From: Leptospira jelokensis
Lineage (GTDB): Bacteria; Spirochaetota; Leptospiria; Leptospirales; Leptospiraceae
Assembly (NCBI RefSeq): GCF_004769635.1
Contig: NZ_RQGH01000014.1
Coordinates: 1-64,000, forward strand
Length of the DNA stretch: 64,000 bases
Reading direction: 5' to 3'
The notes under the pieces were generated by a model, which saw only the letters and a program-made list of their open reading frames with translations, made no database searches and was not told where the DNA came from. A program made the translations under genes and the position numbers. Of this stretch, positions 35,691 through 44,470 are shown one piece after another (positions within the stretch are counted from its first letter, which is position 1; every line of letters starts with the position of its first letter).

Positions 35691-37682
35691 ATGTCACTCA
35701 CCGAATTTCTTACAGAGGAACTAAAAGAGTTCGATCGTAAGGAAAAAGAACAAGTGGAAGTCATTGCGGATACCATCGAAGAGTGTCTTGCCATTGCTTC
35801 GAGTCACCTCGGCCGCAAAGTCCACGAAATCGATTATACGGTTTTAAAACGTGGGAAAAAATCTTTATTTTTTTCTGAACCTTACCATATCCGTGCTTCT
35901 GTCATCCCAGATGACATGTTACTCGATGAACTCAGTTTATTAGATGAGCACCTAACAGGTGGTAGTGGAAAATTAGTATCCAAAGAGTTAAAGGAACTTG
36001 TCACACCGAAAAACAAAGACGGCCGAGTGGTTGTCAAAATTTACCGAACGGGTGTGTTTTTAACAGTTTATCCCCCTTCCGGCGAAGGCCTCGAGATGAC
36101 AATGGCGGACGTTTCCAAAAAACTTTCGTTTCGTGGTGTCGCAGGTGTTGACCAAAACCTAATCAACAAAATCCTAAAAGAGAAAAAGGGAGAGCCCGTC
36201 CTCATCTCCAACCAAAAACCAAAAGCAGGGAATGATTCTAGTTGCAATGTGGAAATTGCCCAAGAGAATATGCGTGCTTTTGTGACAGTTTTTCCTGCAA
36301 GGCCAGGAGGACGAGATTTAGAAGTGTCTGACATCGTTGCCGCTTTAAAAGGGATGGGTGTTGCACACGGACTGAAAGAAGACGAGATCCGCAAAGCCCT
36401 TGACGAAGAAATCCATAACAAACCATTCATTGGAGCAGAAGGTGATTTCCCTGTGAATGGGAAAAATGCCGAGATCAAATACTACGTCCGCACAGAAAAG
36501 AAAATCAACTTCAAAGAAGACCAATCGGGTCGTGTGGACTACAAAGATTTGGATATGATCGAAAACGTTGTCGTAGGACAGCTGTTAGCTGAAAAGATCC
36601 CTGCTGAGAAAGGAAAATTTGGTCGCAATTTATTTGGAATGGTTTTACCAGCAAAAGACGGACTCGACACAGAACTGAAACAAGGAAAAGGAACCATCCT
36701 TTCCGAAGACAAAATGCGTCTCACTGCCGAAGTCAACGGACAGGTGTTATACGCTGCGGGTCGCCTCTCTGTGGAAACCGTATACCGCATCAATGGGGAT
36801 GTGGGAGTTCGAACGGGAAATGTAACCTTCCTTGGCTCCATCATCATCACAGGGAACGTCGAAGACAATTATTCGGTCAAGGCAGCAGGCAATATTGAAA
36901 TTTATGGAACCGTCCAAAAGGCCATTGTGGAAGCCGACGGTGACATCATCGTCCGCCAAGGGGTCACAGGGCGTGAGGAGGCGCGTGTGGAGTCCACAGG
37001 TGGGAACATCGTCGCCAAGTTCATCCAGAACGCAACCTGCATCACGGAAAAAGACATCATTGTACAAGAAGGGATATTGCATTCACACCTGATGGCAGGC
37101 GGAAAAATTTCCTGCAAAGGGAAACGGGGCCAAATTGTAGGGGGGACCATCCAAGCCGCCCAACTTATATCCGCAAAAATCATTGGATCCCAAGCAAACC
37201 CACAAACCGATCTCATTGTGGGAAACAATCCCAAGATTTTAAAACAGATCAGTGAGTTTGAAGAGAAGAAAAAAGAAAACCAAGACAAACTCGACCAACT
37301 CACAAAGACCATGCGCACTCTGAAAGCACGCAAAGAAGCCGACCCTGCAAGTTTCACTGCTGAACAAGATGCCCATTTGCAGAAATTGGAAGCAGGGACA
37401 AAAAAACTCGAAAAACGGATCGCAGAGGCGAGTAAAGACATCCAAACCCTTACCGAATACATGGATGAACAGGCAGCCAATGGCCGTATTTCTGTTGAAA
37501 AAACCATTTTCCCTGGGGTCACCATCCGGATCCGAAACGCTGATTTCAAACTACGACACGAAACCAAGGCCAAAACTTTCTACGAAGAAGAGTCCCAAGT
37601 GCGTAGCATGCCTTACGAAGACCCAGATGAAACAAAAAATGACTGGAGAAAAAAGAGAGGGCGTGGTAAGTCTAAGAACTAG
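35691..37682 (+). CDS. FapA/DUF342 family protein with Jag-type N-terminus
   Basis: 663 aa. Residues ~20-65 ([20 protein letters not shown]...[10 protein letters not shown]) resemble the Jag N-terminal domain. From about 190 to 535 comes the DUF342/FapA region, with a right-handed beta-helix core of repeated G-(V/I)-x-G-N-V units such as [33 protein letters not shown] coiled coil (about 520-590) follows, and the tail is very basic. FapA-type proteins are linked to cell-surface and division-site organisation or flagellar clusters; the molecular role is unclear. It begins 6 bases after the fliA stop. Confidence 0.75.
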   Translation: MSLTEFLTEELKEFDRKEKEQVEVIADTIEECLAIASSHLGRKVHEIDYTVLKRGKKSLFFSEPYHIRASVIPDDMLLDELSLLDEHLTGGSGKLVSKELKELVTPKNKDGRVVVKIYRTGVFLTVYPPSGEGLEMTMADVSKKLSFRGVAGVDQNLINKILKEKKGEPVLISNQKPKAGNDSSCNVEIAQENMRAFVTVFPARPGGRDLEVSDIVAALKGMGVAHGLKEDEIRKALDEEIHNKPFIGAEGDFPVNGKNAEIKYYVRTEKKINFKEDQSGRVDYKDLDMIENVVVGQLLAEKIPAEKGKFGRNLFGMVLPAKDGLDTELKQGKGTILSEDKMRLTAEVNGQVLYAAGRLSVETVYRINGDVGVRTGNVTFLGSIIITGNVEDNYSVKAAGNIEIYGTVQKAIVEADGDIIVRQGVTGREEARVESTGGNIVAKFIQNATCITEKDIIVQEGILHSHLMAGGKISCKGKRGQIVGGTIQAAQLISAKIIGSQANPQTDLIVGNNPKILKQISEFEEKKKENQDKLDQLTKTMRTLKARKEADPASFTAEQDAHLQKLEAGTKKLEKRIAEASKDIQTLTEYMDEQAANGRISVEKTIFPGVTIRIRNADFKLRHETKAKTFYEEESQVRSMPYEDPDETKNDWRKKRGRGKSKN

Positions 37683-37694
37683 GAGGGTTGCCAG

Positions 37695-37985
37695 ATGATA
37701 CTCAACGAAAATTTCGCAAGTATCGCCCACCACTACGATTTTGCACGTAGGGCTCAGGCTGAAAATCCCTTCACCCACCAAAACCAGGTGGTGGAATTGC
37801 AAAAGGTTGTGATCCAAACACAAAACCGAGCCCAAACGGTTCCAGAGACAAAATCAGGATACCAAGGTTCGGCCGCAAAACCGAAACAAGACAAAGAAAA
37901 TTCGGTGTTTGCGTATTCCAAAGAAGGGATTATCTACAATCGTCCCAATTTGGAACGTGGGTCTCGTTTTGATTCAAAAGCTTAA
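37695..37985 (+). CDS. Small hypothetical protein in the fliA operon
   Basis: 96 aa, preceded by a good AGGAGGG site. No signal peptide, cysteine or membrane segment; rich in Gln, Asn and Lys, so probably partly disordered. An ordered stretch may be NFASIAHHYDFARRAQAENPF. No family recognised. Its place between the FapA-like gene and the anchored protein gene suggests a motility-linked or surface-linked function. Confidence 0.5.
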   Translation: MILNENFASIAHHYDFARRAQAENPFTHQNQVVELQKVVIQTQNRAQTVPETKSGYQGSAAKPKQDKENSVFAYSKEGIIYNRPNLERGSRFDSKA

Positions 37986-38030
37986 TTTTTTCTACGGAAT
38001 GTTGTTGGAAATGTTCTTTAGGAGAAACAT

Positions 38031-38906
38031 ATGGAGCTTTTTTCTCTTGTTTTGATCAATTTATTATTCTGTGGGATGATGTATGTTTTCATCTCAGCAA
38101 AAGTCCAAAAAGCAGTCAGCGAATACTACGATAAAAAATTAAATCGAGCCATTGACATGGCCACACAAGAAACCATACGGGAGTTAGATGCAACCGTAAG
38201 CATCATCGAATCAAAGATGGTTGCCTTACGTTCCATGATGGAGAAGGGTGAGGCATTGGTAAAAGAATTCAAACACTACCAAAACCAAGGACTCTCCATG
38301 AAATCAGAGTTAGTTCCTTCTACTATCGAGACAGAGGAACCTCTCCTAGATACCAAAGAACAAAGGACAGGCATCGGTAAAATTTACCAAGCAAACCAAA
38401 TCCCTGTTACCATTGATGAAGCAGAAACAACCGAAGGTGCTGTGAACCAAGCCTTTGGGAAACTAGGGAAGGCAGTGAAAGGAATGTTTGGAATGGAAGC
38501 TCAAAATACGCCTTCCAAAGAAGCGATTGAAAATTTAGAAGTTCCAACGTTTCAACCTAAGATGAATTATACGGTGGGTGGAAATCCATTCACGGAAGAA
38601 AAACCATCCGAATCCATACGAAATGAAATCAAAGAAGGTACAAAAAAAAGAGAATTCTTAAATGAAGTCTCCAAAGCAAATGACCCTGCGTTTGCTTCTT
38701 ACCAAAGGATGAATCTTGATAAAGTTGAATTTTCCATCGAATCTGCATTGGAAGAGTTACCTCCATCCGCAACAAAGATTGATAAAGTCGTTCATCTCAT
38801 CAAAAAGGGATACAAACACGATGAAATCTCGGAAGCGATGAATATTGGCATCCATGAAATTCATTTGATTGAAACGATTCGACTTGATCGATCCAGAAGA
38901 ATCTAA
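38031..38906 (+). CDS. Membrane-anchored protein with C-terminal helix-turn-helix-like segment
   Basis: 291 aa, with AGGAG site before the ATG. One N-terminal membrane helix (2-20), then a coiled coil (roughly 25-85) and a Pro/Thr/Glu-rich middle. The C-terminus, ATKIDKVVHLIKKGYKHDEISEAMNIGIHE, looks like a helix-turn-helix of the kind seen in short membrane proteins of flagellar operons (DUF6115/DUF2802-like). DNA binding by an anchored protein is possible but unproven; it may bind protein instead. Confidence 0.6.
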   Translation: MELFSLVLINLLFCGMMYVFISAKVQKAVSEYYDKKLNRAIDMATQETIRELDATVSIIESKMVALRSMMEKGEALVKEFKHYQNQGLSMKSELVPSTIETEEPLLDTKEQRTGIGKIYQANQIPVTIDEAETTEGAVNQAFGKLGKAVKGMFGMEAQNTPSKEAIENLEVPTFQPKMNYTVGGNPFTEEKPSESIRNEIKEGTKKREFLNEVSKANDPAFASYQRMNLDKVEFSIESALEELPPSATKIDKVVHLIKKGYKHDEISEAMNIGIHEIHLIETIRLDRSRRI

Positions 38907-38918
38907 AAATATGTTTCC

Positions 38919-39203
38919 ATGTCTTCGTTTCCGGTTCTCAATGTAGGATTTTCGAATGTTGTTTTTGTATCGAAGATCCTATCAATCCTCATAGCCGATT
39001 CGGCGGGAGCCAAACGCCTTCGGACAGAAGCAAAATCCGAGAACCGTCTGATTGATGCGACCTGTGGTCGAAAAACGAGGTCTGTTCTCGTTTTGGATTC
39101 CGGCCATATCCTCCTTTCTGCCATCCGCCCTGAAAGTTTATCCAAACGTTTGGAGACTGGTGACAACCACATTGGAGAAGGGGAAGAGGAGTCAGAAGAT
39201 TGA
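38919..39203 (+). CDS. remA: RemA/DUF370 family regulator
   Basis: 94 aa. [32 protein letters not shown] and [29 protein letters not shown] match the DUF370 family. The Bacillus member RemA binds DNA as a ring and activates matrix and osmoprotection genes. Position next to gmk, as here, is also seen in Firmicutes. The target in this organism is not known. Its stop overlaps the gmk start (TTGA). Confidence 0.85.
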   Translation: MSSFPVLNVGFSNVVFVSKILSILIADSAGAKRLRTEAKSENRLIDATCGRKTRSVLVLDSGHILLSAIRPESLSKRLETGDNHIGEGEEESED

Positions 39204-39757
39204 AAGCGATTCCGAATTTATACATCATTTCTTCAGTGGCAGGAGGTGGGAAATCCACCATCATCCAAGCACTTCTCAAAGAAAACCCAGAGTTTTATTT
39301 TTCCATTTCCTGTACAACAAGGGCTCCTAGGCCAGGCGATGAAGAAGGGAAAACCTATTACTTTTTAACCGTCCCAGAATTCCAAAAAAAAATAGCAGAT
39401 GGTGAGTTTTATGAATGGGCGGAAGTGCATGGCAATTATTACGGAACTCCCAAGGGGCCAATCCTTGATGCCATAAGGGAACACCGCGTGGCACTTCTTG
39501 ATTTAGATGTCCAAGGTGCCAAATCTGTCAAAGCCCTAAGGCCAGAATCGGTGACCATATTCATCGAACCACCAAGCCGTGAGATTTGGATTGAACGACT
39601 CATCCGGCGTGGTACAGATTCCCAAACGAGTATTGAAAAACGAATTGAAAATGGGATCAATGAATTGGATGAAGCACCTAGCTTCGATTATGTGGTTGTG
39701 AACGATATTTTAGAGGATGCAATCAAAGAAGTGAAAGCCATCCTTTGTGGCAAATAA
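39200..39757 (+). CDS. gmk: Guanylate kinase
   Basis: 185 aa with TTG start overlapping the remA stop by 4 bases. It phosphorylates GMP to GDP. The GMP-binding segment is [20 protein letters not shown] and the later [18 protein letters not shown] and [13 protein letters not shown] are canonical. The P-loop reads [10 protein letters not shown] rather than the usual GPSGVGKST, so the first glycine is serine. It still keeps GGGKST, so activity is expected. Confidence 0.92.
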   Translation: MKAIPNLYIISSVAGGGKSTIIQALLKENPEFYFSISCTTRAPRPGDEEGKTYYFLTVPEFQKKIADGEFYEWAEVHGNYYGTPKGPILDAIREHRVALLDLDVQGAKSVKALRPESVTIFIEPPSREIWIERLIRRGTDSQTSIEKRIENGINELDEAPSFDYVVVNDILEDAIKEVKAILCGK

Positions 39758-39840
39758 AAAGATAATCACCATCAAATCATTGTTTGGGCTCATCCGAGTG
39801 ATTCAAATGAGATAGAATCGGAATCTAACTCCTTGGGAAA

Positions 39841-40491
39841 TTATGGTTCGTCGTTTTCTTCATCGATACTTTTACCATAGTTTGGAACATTTTTTGCTCC
39901 TGCATCCAACCATTTGTTGGAAATGACAGACCTTCTTTCCGCTGGAAACAAAGTGAGCAAATACGTTGTGATGGTTTGCCTTCCTTCTTCTTCGGCATCA
40001 CGGTCCATTTGTTCAAAAACTTCGATGATATCATAATCAGGCCAGTTGATGAGCATATCTCTTGCGGATTCGGGAGGCATGTTGGCAACTTTGTTTGCGA
40101 GAACCTTTACTTTTTCTGCACGAGCATTGTCTTTTTTGGCTTTCTCCGCCATTTCTTTTTCTTTTCGTTGGATCCCTTCTTTGAGTTCTTCCAATCGTTC
40201 TTTGTCTGCATTGAGAGAAGAAGATTTTTCTTCTAACTCACGTTTCATTTGTTCCAATTCTTCTCTGTCTGCAATGAGACGTTCTTTTGCTTTTTCCATT
40301 TCCAGTTTTTCTAACTCGGTTGGAGAAAGTAGGTCTTGGTTGACTAGACCTGCTTGTTTTTTTAGGAAAGGTAAGTAGTCTTCCGCGTTAATGACTTGGA
40401 AATAGTCAAAAACAAAAAATCCAATCGCTATCAGGAAAAAAATCAATACAATCAAAAAGAAGGATCTTGTGTTGTCTGTTACACTTGCCAT
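39841..40491 (-). CDS. flbB: Periplasmic flagellar collar protein FlbB (MotE-like)
   Basis: 216 aa. One N-terminal membrane helix (9-31), a long charged coiled coil (about 57-140), and a C-terminal MgtE-N-like module with VANMPPESARDMLINWPDYDIIEVFEQM and AERRSVISNKW. This architecture matches spirochaetal FlbB/MotE, the base of the periplasmic collar around the motor that recruits stators. Its ATG overlaps the fliJ stop by one base (TAATG), fitting the fliJ-flbB order known in Borrelia. Confidence 0.8.
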   Translation of the reverse strand: MASVTDNTRSFFLIVLIFFLIAIGFFVFDYFQVINAEDYLPFLKKQAGLVNQDLLSPTELEKLEMEKAKERLIADREELEQMKRELEEKSSSLNADKERLEELKEGIQRKEKEMAEKAKKDNARAEKVKVLANKVANMPPESARDMLINWPDYDIIEVFEQMDRDAEEEGRQTITTYLLTLFPAERRSVISNKWLDAGAKNVPNYGKSIDEENDEP

Positions 40492-41090
40492 TATGATTTG
40501 CCTTGTCCTAAATAATATTTTTCGTAAAAATCGCGGAGAGTTTTAAAGTCGGAAGTTAGTTCGTCTCCACCATCTTCTCTATTTAAAATTTTGAATGTCC
40601 TTGGAATTTTTTTGGAAGCTTTCGGTCCAAAACTTTCTGGTGATTCGAATAATGTCTGTTTGTTTAAGTGGAAATTAAACTCTTCCACTTCTCTTCGTTC
40701 CATTCGATTCCTTTTTTTCTTCCATTCGAGAAATCGTTTGTCTTTTAATACTTCGATAACTTTTTTATTCATCCTTGCTACCATCACATCTTTCCGAACC
40801 AAATTCACTTCATGTGTTTGGTTTTCTATGCGGTGGTCGATTTCTTCATTACGGCGTATGAGACCCTTGATGTATTGTTCGATGGAGAGGTAATCAGATA
40901 AACTGGTTCCCACTTTGGCGGAAGAAAGAATGGCTTCGTAGGAAGATTGGATTTCTTTTTGATTATTTTCTTTTTCGGAAATCAATGCATTGAGTTTGGA
41001 GACAACGAGGGACAAACGCCGGATTTCTTCCTCTTCTTTGAGGCTCCGTAGCTTTAAAACCGTTTCCAAACTAAACCGAAATCGTTTCAC
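40491..41090 (-). CDS. fliJ: Flagellar export chaperone FliJ (FlbA)
   Basis: 199 aa, starting with GTG. The N-terminal FRFSLETVLKLRSLKEEEEIRRL is the FliJ signature; nearly the whole of residues 1-135 is one antiparallel coiled coil. FliJ couples the FliI ATPase to the export gate. The C-terminal ~60 residues (ESFGPKASKKIPRTFKIL) are an extension. The usual upstream partner fliI lies 3.4 kb away on the same strand, beyond an opposed kinase gene. Confidence 0.8.
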   Translation of the reverse strand: MKRFRFSLETVLKLRSLKEEEEIRRLSLVVSKLNALISEKENNQKEIQSSYEAILSSAKVGTSLSDYLSIEQYIKGLIRRNEEIDHRIENQTHEVNLVRKDVMVARMNKKVIEVLKDKRFLEWKKKRNRMERREVEEFNFHLNKQTLFESPESFGPKASKKIPRTFKILNREDGGDELTSDFKTLRDFYEKYYLGQGKS

Positions 41091-41121
41091 AGCTGTCTAT
41101 TTCTTCGGTTCTAAATAATTT

Positions 41122-44100
41122 TTGTACTCTTTTTTACTCGTCTTTTTAAAAAAATACGTAATTCTTGGAATATTGTCCCATAAATACTTACATCTTTTCC
41201 TATTCCTTTTCGGCCAGGTTTTAGGTTCCTTTTCCCCTGTTTTGGCCACCCCACTTGGTGAGCTCATAGAAAACAGTAAGGGGACCCCCATCCATTTAGA
41301 AGGAAATTGGGAGTTTTACCCCCGTGTTTTTTTGTCGGAAACCGAAGAGAGGACTAGGTCCCACGAGACCTTAAAGGTTCCTGGGATTTGGAATTCCGTC
41401 CTAGGATCGGGGGAAGGGTATGGCACGTACCGGCTTGTTTTGCAAAAACCAAAATTCGTGGAAAAAGACCAAGTCTTTGGGATTAAAATTTTGGATGTTG
41501 CCACCGCCTCACGGGTGATTTGGAACGGGACCGTACTTGGATCGTCAGGAGTTGTTGGCAAAACTAGGTCTGAATCAGACCCATCCTATGTTTTCCAATT
41601 GTACCCACTCCCTTGGAAAGAAGGTTCCAATGAACTCCTCATCGAGATTTCAAATTTCCACCATTCGAAAGGTGGGATGTGGGAACCACCTTACATGGGT
41701 GAGTGGAACAAATTGTACAAAGAAAGTGAAGCAGACCTAGCTTCTTCTTTGTTTTTGGCGGGTTCTGTTTTCATCATCGCCTTATACCATTTTGGATTAT
41801 TTTATTTTAGGCGCACAGACAAAGGAAATTTGTTATTTGGATTTGCTGCACTGCTTTTGGCACTTAGGACTTTGTTTACCGGAGAACGATTTATCTTCAA
41901 TGAACTCACTCCAATCTTGAGTTGGAATGTATGTTTACGCATTGAATACTTTACCTTTTATCTTTCCCCTTATTTATTCTTTGCTTTTTTTCGAGAGTTT
42001 TATCCTGATTTTTATCCGAAATGGATGCACCGTTTACTTTTAGTTCCTACACTTTTATTCATTTCTTTTTTAATCATTTTACCAACTAACGTCTACACCG
42101 AGCTAAATACTTATTTTCAAATCGTATTTTTGTTTGGGATTTTGATGATTTTGCAAGGTGTATTCCGAGCAGCCTTTCATAAAAAAGAAAGCGGGTTTTT
42201 GTTTTTGGTGGGTATTTGTACAGTTGCCAGTGCCGCCCTCGTAGATTTATTAAATGCAAATCAGATTTTTTATTCTGTGGAAGCAATCCCAATTGGTATT
42301 TTTGTATTTATCCTTGTGCAATCTCTCACACTCTCTAGAAGGTTTAGCAAAGCTTTTTCTGAAGTCGAAACCTTATCCAAACGATTGCTTGCACTCGACA
42401 AATTAAAAGATGAATTTTTAGCCAATACGTCCCATGAATTAAAAACTCCCCTCAATGGGATCATAGGAATCGCCGAATCAATGTTTGATGGGATAGGTGG
42501 GAAACTGAACCAAGAACAAAGGCAAAATTTAGGAATGATTGTAAGTTCCGGGAAACGGTTATCATCACTTGTGGATGATATTTTGGATTTTTCTAAAATG
42601 AAAAACCGAGATTTAGATTTGGACCTGAAGGCAATTGACCTGCACCAAATCTGTGATTTTGTGCTTGTGATCTCAAGACCTTTGTATGTGACTAAAAATT
42701 TAACTGTCAGAAACAATGTGCCCATCGATTTTCCCCCAATTTTAGGGGATGAAGCACGGCTCCAACAGATTCTATTTAATGTAATTGGAAACGCAATTAA
42801 GTTTACGGAGAAAGGTCGTATTGAAGTTTCTTGTGAGATTGTAGACAAAATGGCTGTCATCTCCATAAACGATACGGGGATCGGTATTCCAAAAGATAAA
42901 TTTGGTGATATCTTTCGATCCTTTGAACAAGTGGATGCATCCACCACACGTAAGTTTGGTGGGACAGGGCTTGGGCTTGCCATTTCCAAAAGATTGGTGG
43001 AACTACATGGTGGTAACATCTGGGTAGAATCGACTCCTGGACAGGGCTCTAAGTTTTCGTTTTCCTTGCCCCTTGCCAGGGAAGGGGAAATCCCAATGGA
43101 AAAACCACAGATCAAAAAGAACGAGATGTGGTTTGGTGGGGATAATTTTGAATTTGAACCAATCGAAGATGCCGAGGAAGAATTTGAAGGTGAAAAATTA
43201 AAAGTCATCGTTGTAGATGATGAACCCATTAATCGTCAGGTTTTAAAAAATCATTTAACACTGATTGGCTGTGATGTGAGTGAAGCGGCAAATGGTGTGG
43301 ATGCGATTCGCCTTGTTCGGGATGAAGGGCCTTTTGAACTGATGTTACTCGACATTATGATGCCAGGGATGAGTGGTTATGATGTGTGTACAGTATTACG
43401 TGAGTCCTATTCCTTATACCAACTCCCAATTTTGTTTTTAACTGCTAAAAATCAAATTGCTGATATCATTGCTGCCTTAGAAGCAGGTGGGAATGATTAT
43501 CTAGCAAAACCTTTCGACAAACGTGAGTTAATCTCTCGGGCAAAAAATCTCATCACCTTAAAAAAAGCAGTCGAAGAACAAAACAAATTTATCGCCATCC
43601 AAAATGAATTGGGCCTGGCAAGAAAACTCCAATATTCCATTTTGCCGGAAGAGGCACCGAATGTTGTAGGGATCAAAACTGAGTTTTATTACGAACCGAT
43701 GGATAGCATTGGGGGTGATTTTTTTGATTTCCATGCCATTTCCGAAACAGAGTTAGGTGTTCTTGTCGCTGACGTTTCTGGCCACGGGATCCCTGCGGCT
43801 CTTGTATCTGCGATGTTAAAAATCGCTTTTTCCACACAAGTGAGACTTGCGAAAGAACCAGCACAACTTCTTAACCAAATCAATTCCACCTTACTTGGAA
43901 AAATGAAAGGTGCCTTTGTCACAGCTTCCTATGTGTACATCAATTTAGAAACCAAGGAAATGATTCATGCACGCTGCGGACATCCCCCTCTCATTTTAAA
44001 TCGAAAAGGTGAATCAAAAGCCAAACTCAGTATGCCACAAGGAAAACTCATTGGTTGGATTCCAGAACTTGATATCCAAGAAGACCATATGAAAATCCAA

Positions 44101-44319
44101 TCAGGTGATCGGATTGTGTTGTATACGGATGGGATCACCGAAGCAACCAATGCGAAGAAAGAAATGATTGGCCAAGAAAACTGGGAGTCTTTGTCAAACC
44201 GTTATAGCGGTTATCCATTAACTGAATCCAAACGGTTGTTACTTGAAAAAATCAAGGAGTTTACTGGAGACCGGACGCCAGATGATGACGTCACACTTGT
44301 GATTTTAGAAATAGAGTGA
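41122..44319 (+). CDS. Hybrid histidine kinase-receiver-PP2C phosphatase fusion (7TMR-DISM)
   Basis: 1065 aa when read from the TTG at 41122; a TTG at 41173 gives a cleaner signal peptide. Order: signal peptide, extracytoplasmic jelly-roll 7TMR-DISMED2-like domain (about 45-200), seven membrane helices (205-405), coiled linker, HisKA with His438 in ANTSHELKTPLNG, HATPase (545-650: GNAIKF, DTGIGIP, GGTGLGLAISKRLVELHGG), receiver with Asp744 in LLDIMMPGMSG, then a SpoIIE-type PP2C domain (about 840-1065: GGDFFDFHA, VADVSGHGIPAALVSAML, PDDDVTLVILE). Kinase, receiver and phosphatase in one chain imply that phosphorylation controls dephosphorylation of a Ser/Thr target, probably an anti-sigma antagonist. 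It sits inside the flagellar fliI/fliJ locus in the opposite orientation. Confidence 0.88.
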   Translation: MYSFLLVFLKKYVILGILSHKYLHLFLFLFGQVLGSFSPVLATPLGELIENSKGTPIHLEGNWEFYPRVFLSETEERTRSHETLKVPGIWNSVLGSGEGYGTYRLVLQKPKFVEKDQVFGIKILDVATASRVIWNGTVLGSSGVVGKTRSESDPSYVFQLYPLPWKEGSNELLIEISNFHHSKGGMWEPPYMGEWNKLYKESEADLASSLFLAGSVFIIALYHFGLFYFRRTDKGNLLFGFAALLLALRTLFTGERFIFNELTPILSWNVCLRIEYFTFYLSPYLFFAFFREFYPDFYPKWMHRLLLVPTLLFISFLIILPTNVYTELNTYFQIVFLFGILMILQGVFRAAFHKKESGFLFLVGICTVASAALVDLLNANQIFYSVEAIPIGIFVFILVQSLTLSRRFSKAFSEVETLSKRLLALDKLKDEFLANTSHELKTPLNGIIGIAESMFDGIGGKLNQEQRQNLGMIVSSGKRLSSLVDDILDFSKMKNRDLDLDLKAIDLHQICDFVLVISRPLYVTKNLTVRNNVPIDFPPILGDEARLQQILFNVIGNAIKFTEKGRIEVSCEIVDKMAVISINDTGIGIPKDKFGDIFRSFEQVDASTTRKFGGTGLGLAISKRLVELHGGNIWVESTPGQGSKFSFSLPLAREGEIPMEKPQIKKNEMWFGGDNFEFEPIEDAEEEFEGEKLKVIVVDDEPINRQVLKNHLTLIGCDVSEAANGVDAIRLVRDEGPFELMLLDIMMPGMSGYDVCTVLRESYSLYQLPILFLTAKNQIADIIAALEAGGNDYLAKPFDKRELISRAKNLITLKKAVEEQNKFIAIQNELGLARKLQYSILPEEAPNVVGIKTEFYYEPMDSIGGDFFDFHAISETELGVLVADVSGHGIPAALVSAMLKIAFSTQVRLAKEPAQLLNQINSTLLGKMKGAFVTASYVYINLETKEMIHARCGHPPLILNRKGESKAKLSMPQGKLIGWIPELDIQEDHMKIQSGDRIVLYTDGITEATNAKKEMIGQENWESLSNRYSGYPLTESKRLLLEKIKEFTGDRTPDDDVTLVILEIE

Positions 44320-44430
44320 TTGGTTCCCTAGTTTTGATTCACATAGTCAATGATTTTCGATGAAAGAAAATGAAATATGGTACTAAACCAGTAGAAATTG
44401 AAGTAAAATCCTTTGGATTTGAAAAGTTTA

Positions 44431-44453
44431 TTCAAATCAATGATTCATTTGAA
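44431..44453. repeat. Inverted repeat between convergent gene ends
   Basis: TTCAAAT and ATTTGAA with a 9-base spacer. It lies 18 bases beyond the fliI stop codon and 112 bases beyond the kinase stop. It could be a weak terminator, but no clear T-run follows. A smaller one, AAATCC-TTT-GGATTT, is at 44406-44420. Confidence 0.3.
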
Positions 44454-44470
44454 TTCAATCCTATGCGTGA

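Noticed and set aside
36902..37573. Long open frame on the minus strand opposite the FapA-like gene
   Set aside because: Ser/Phe-rich translation without motif; the plus strand fits a known family.
42270..43229. Long open frame on the minus strand opposite the hybrid kinase
   Set aside because: Shadow of the kinase domain; low-complexity Ser/Pro translation and no motif, whereas the plus strand has all kinase residues.
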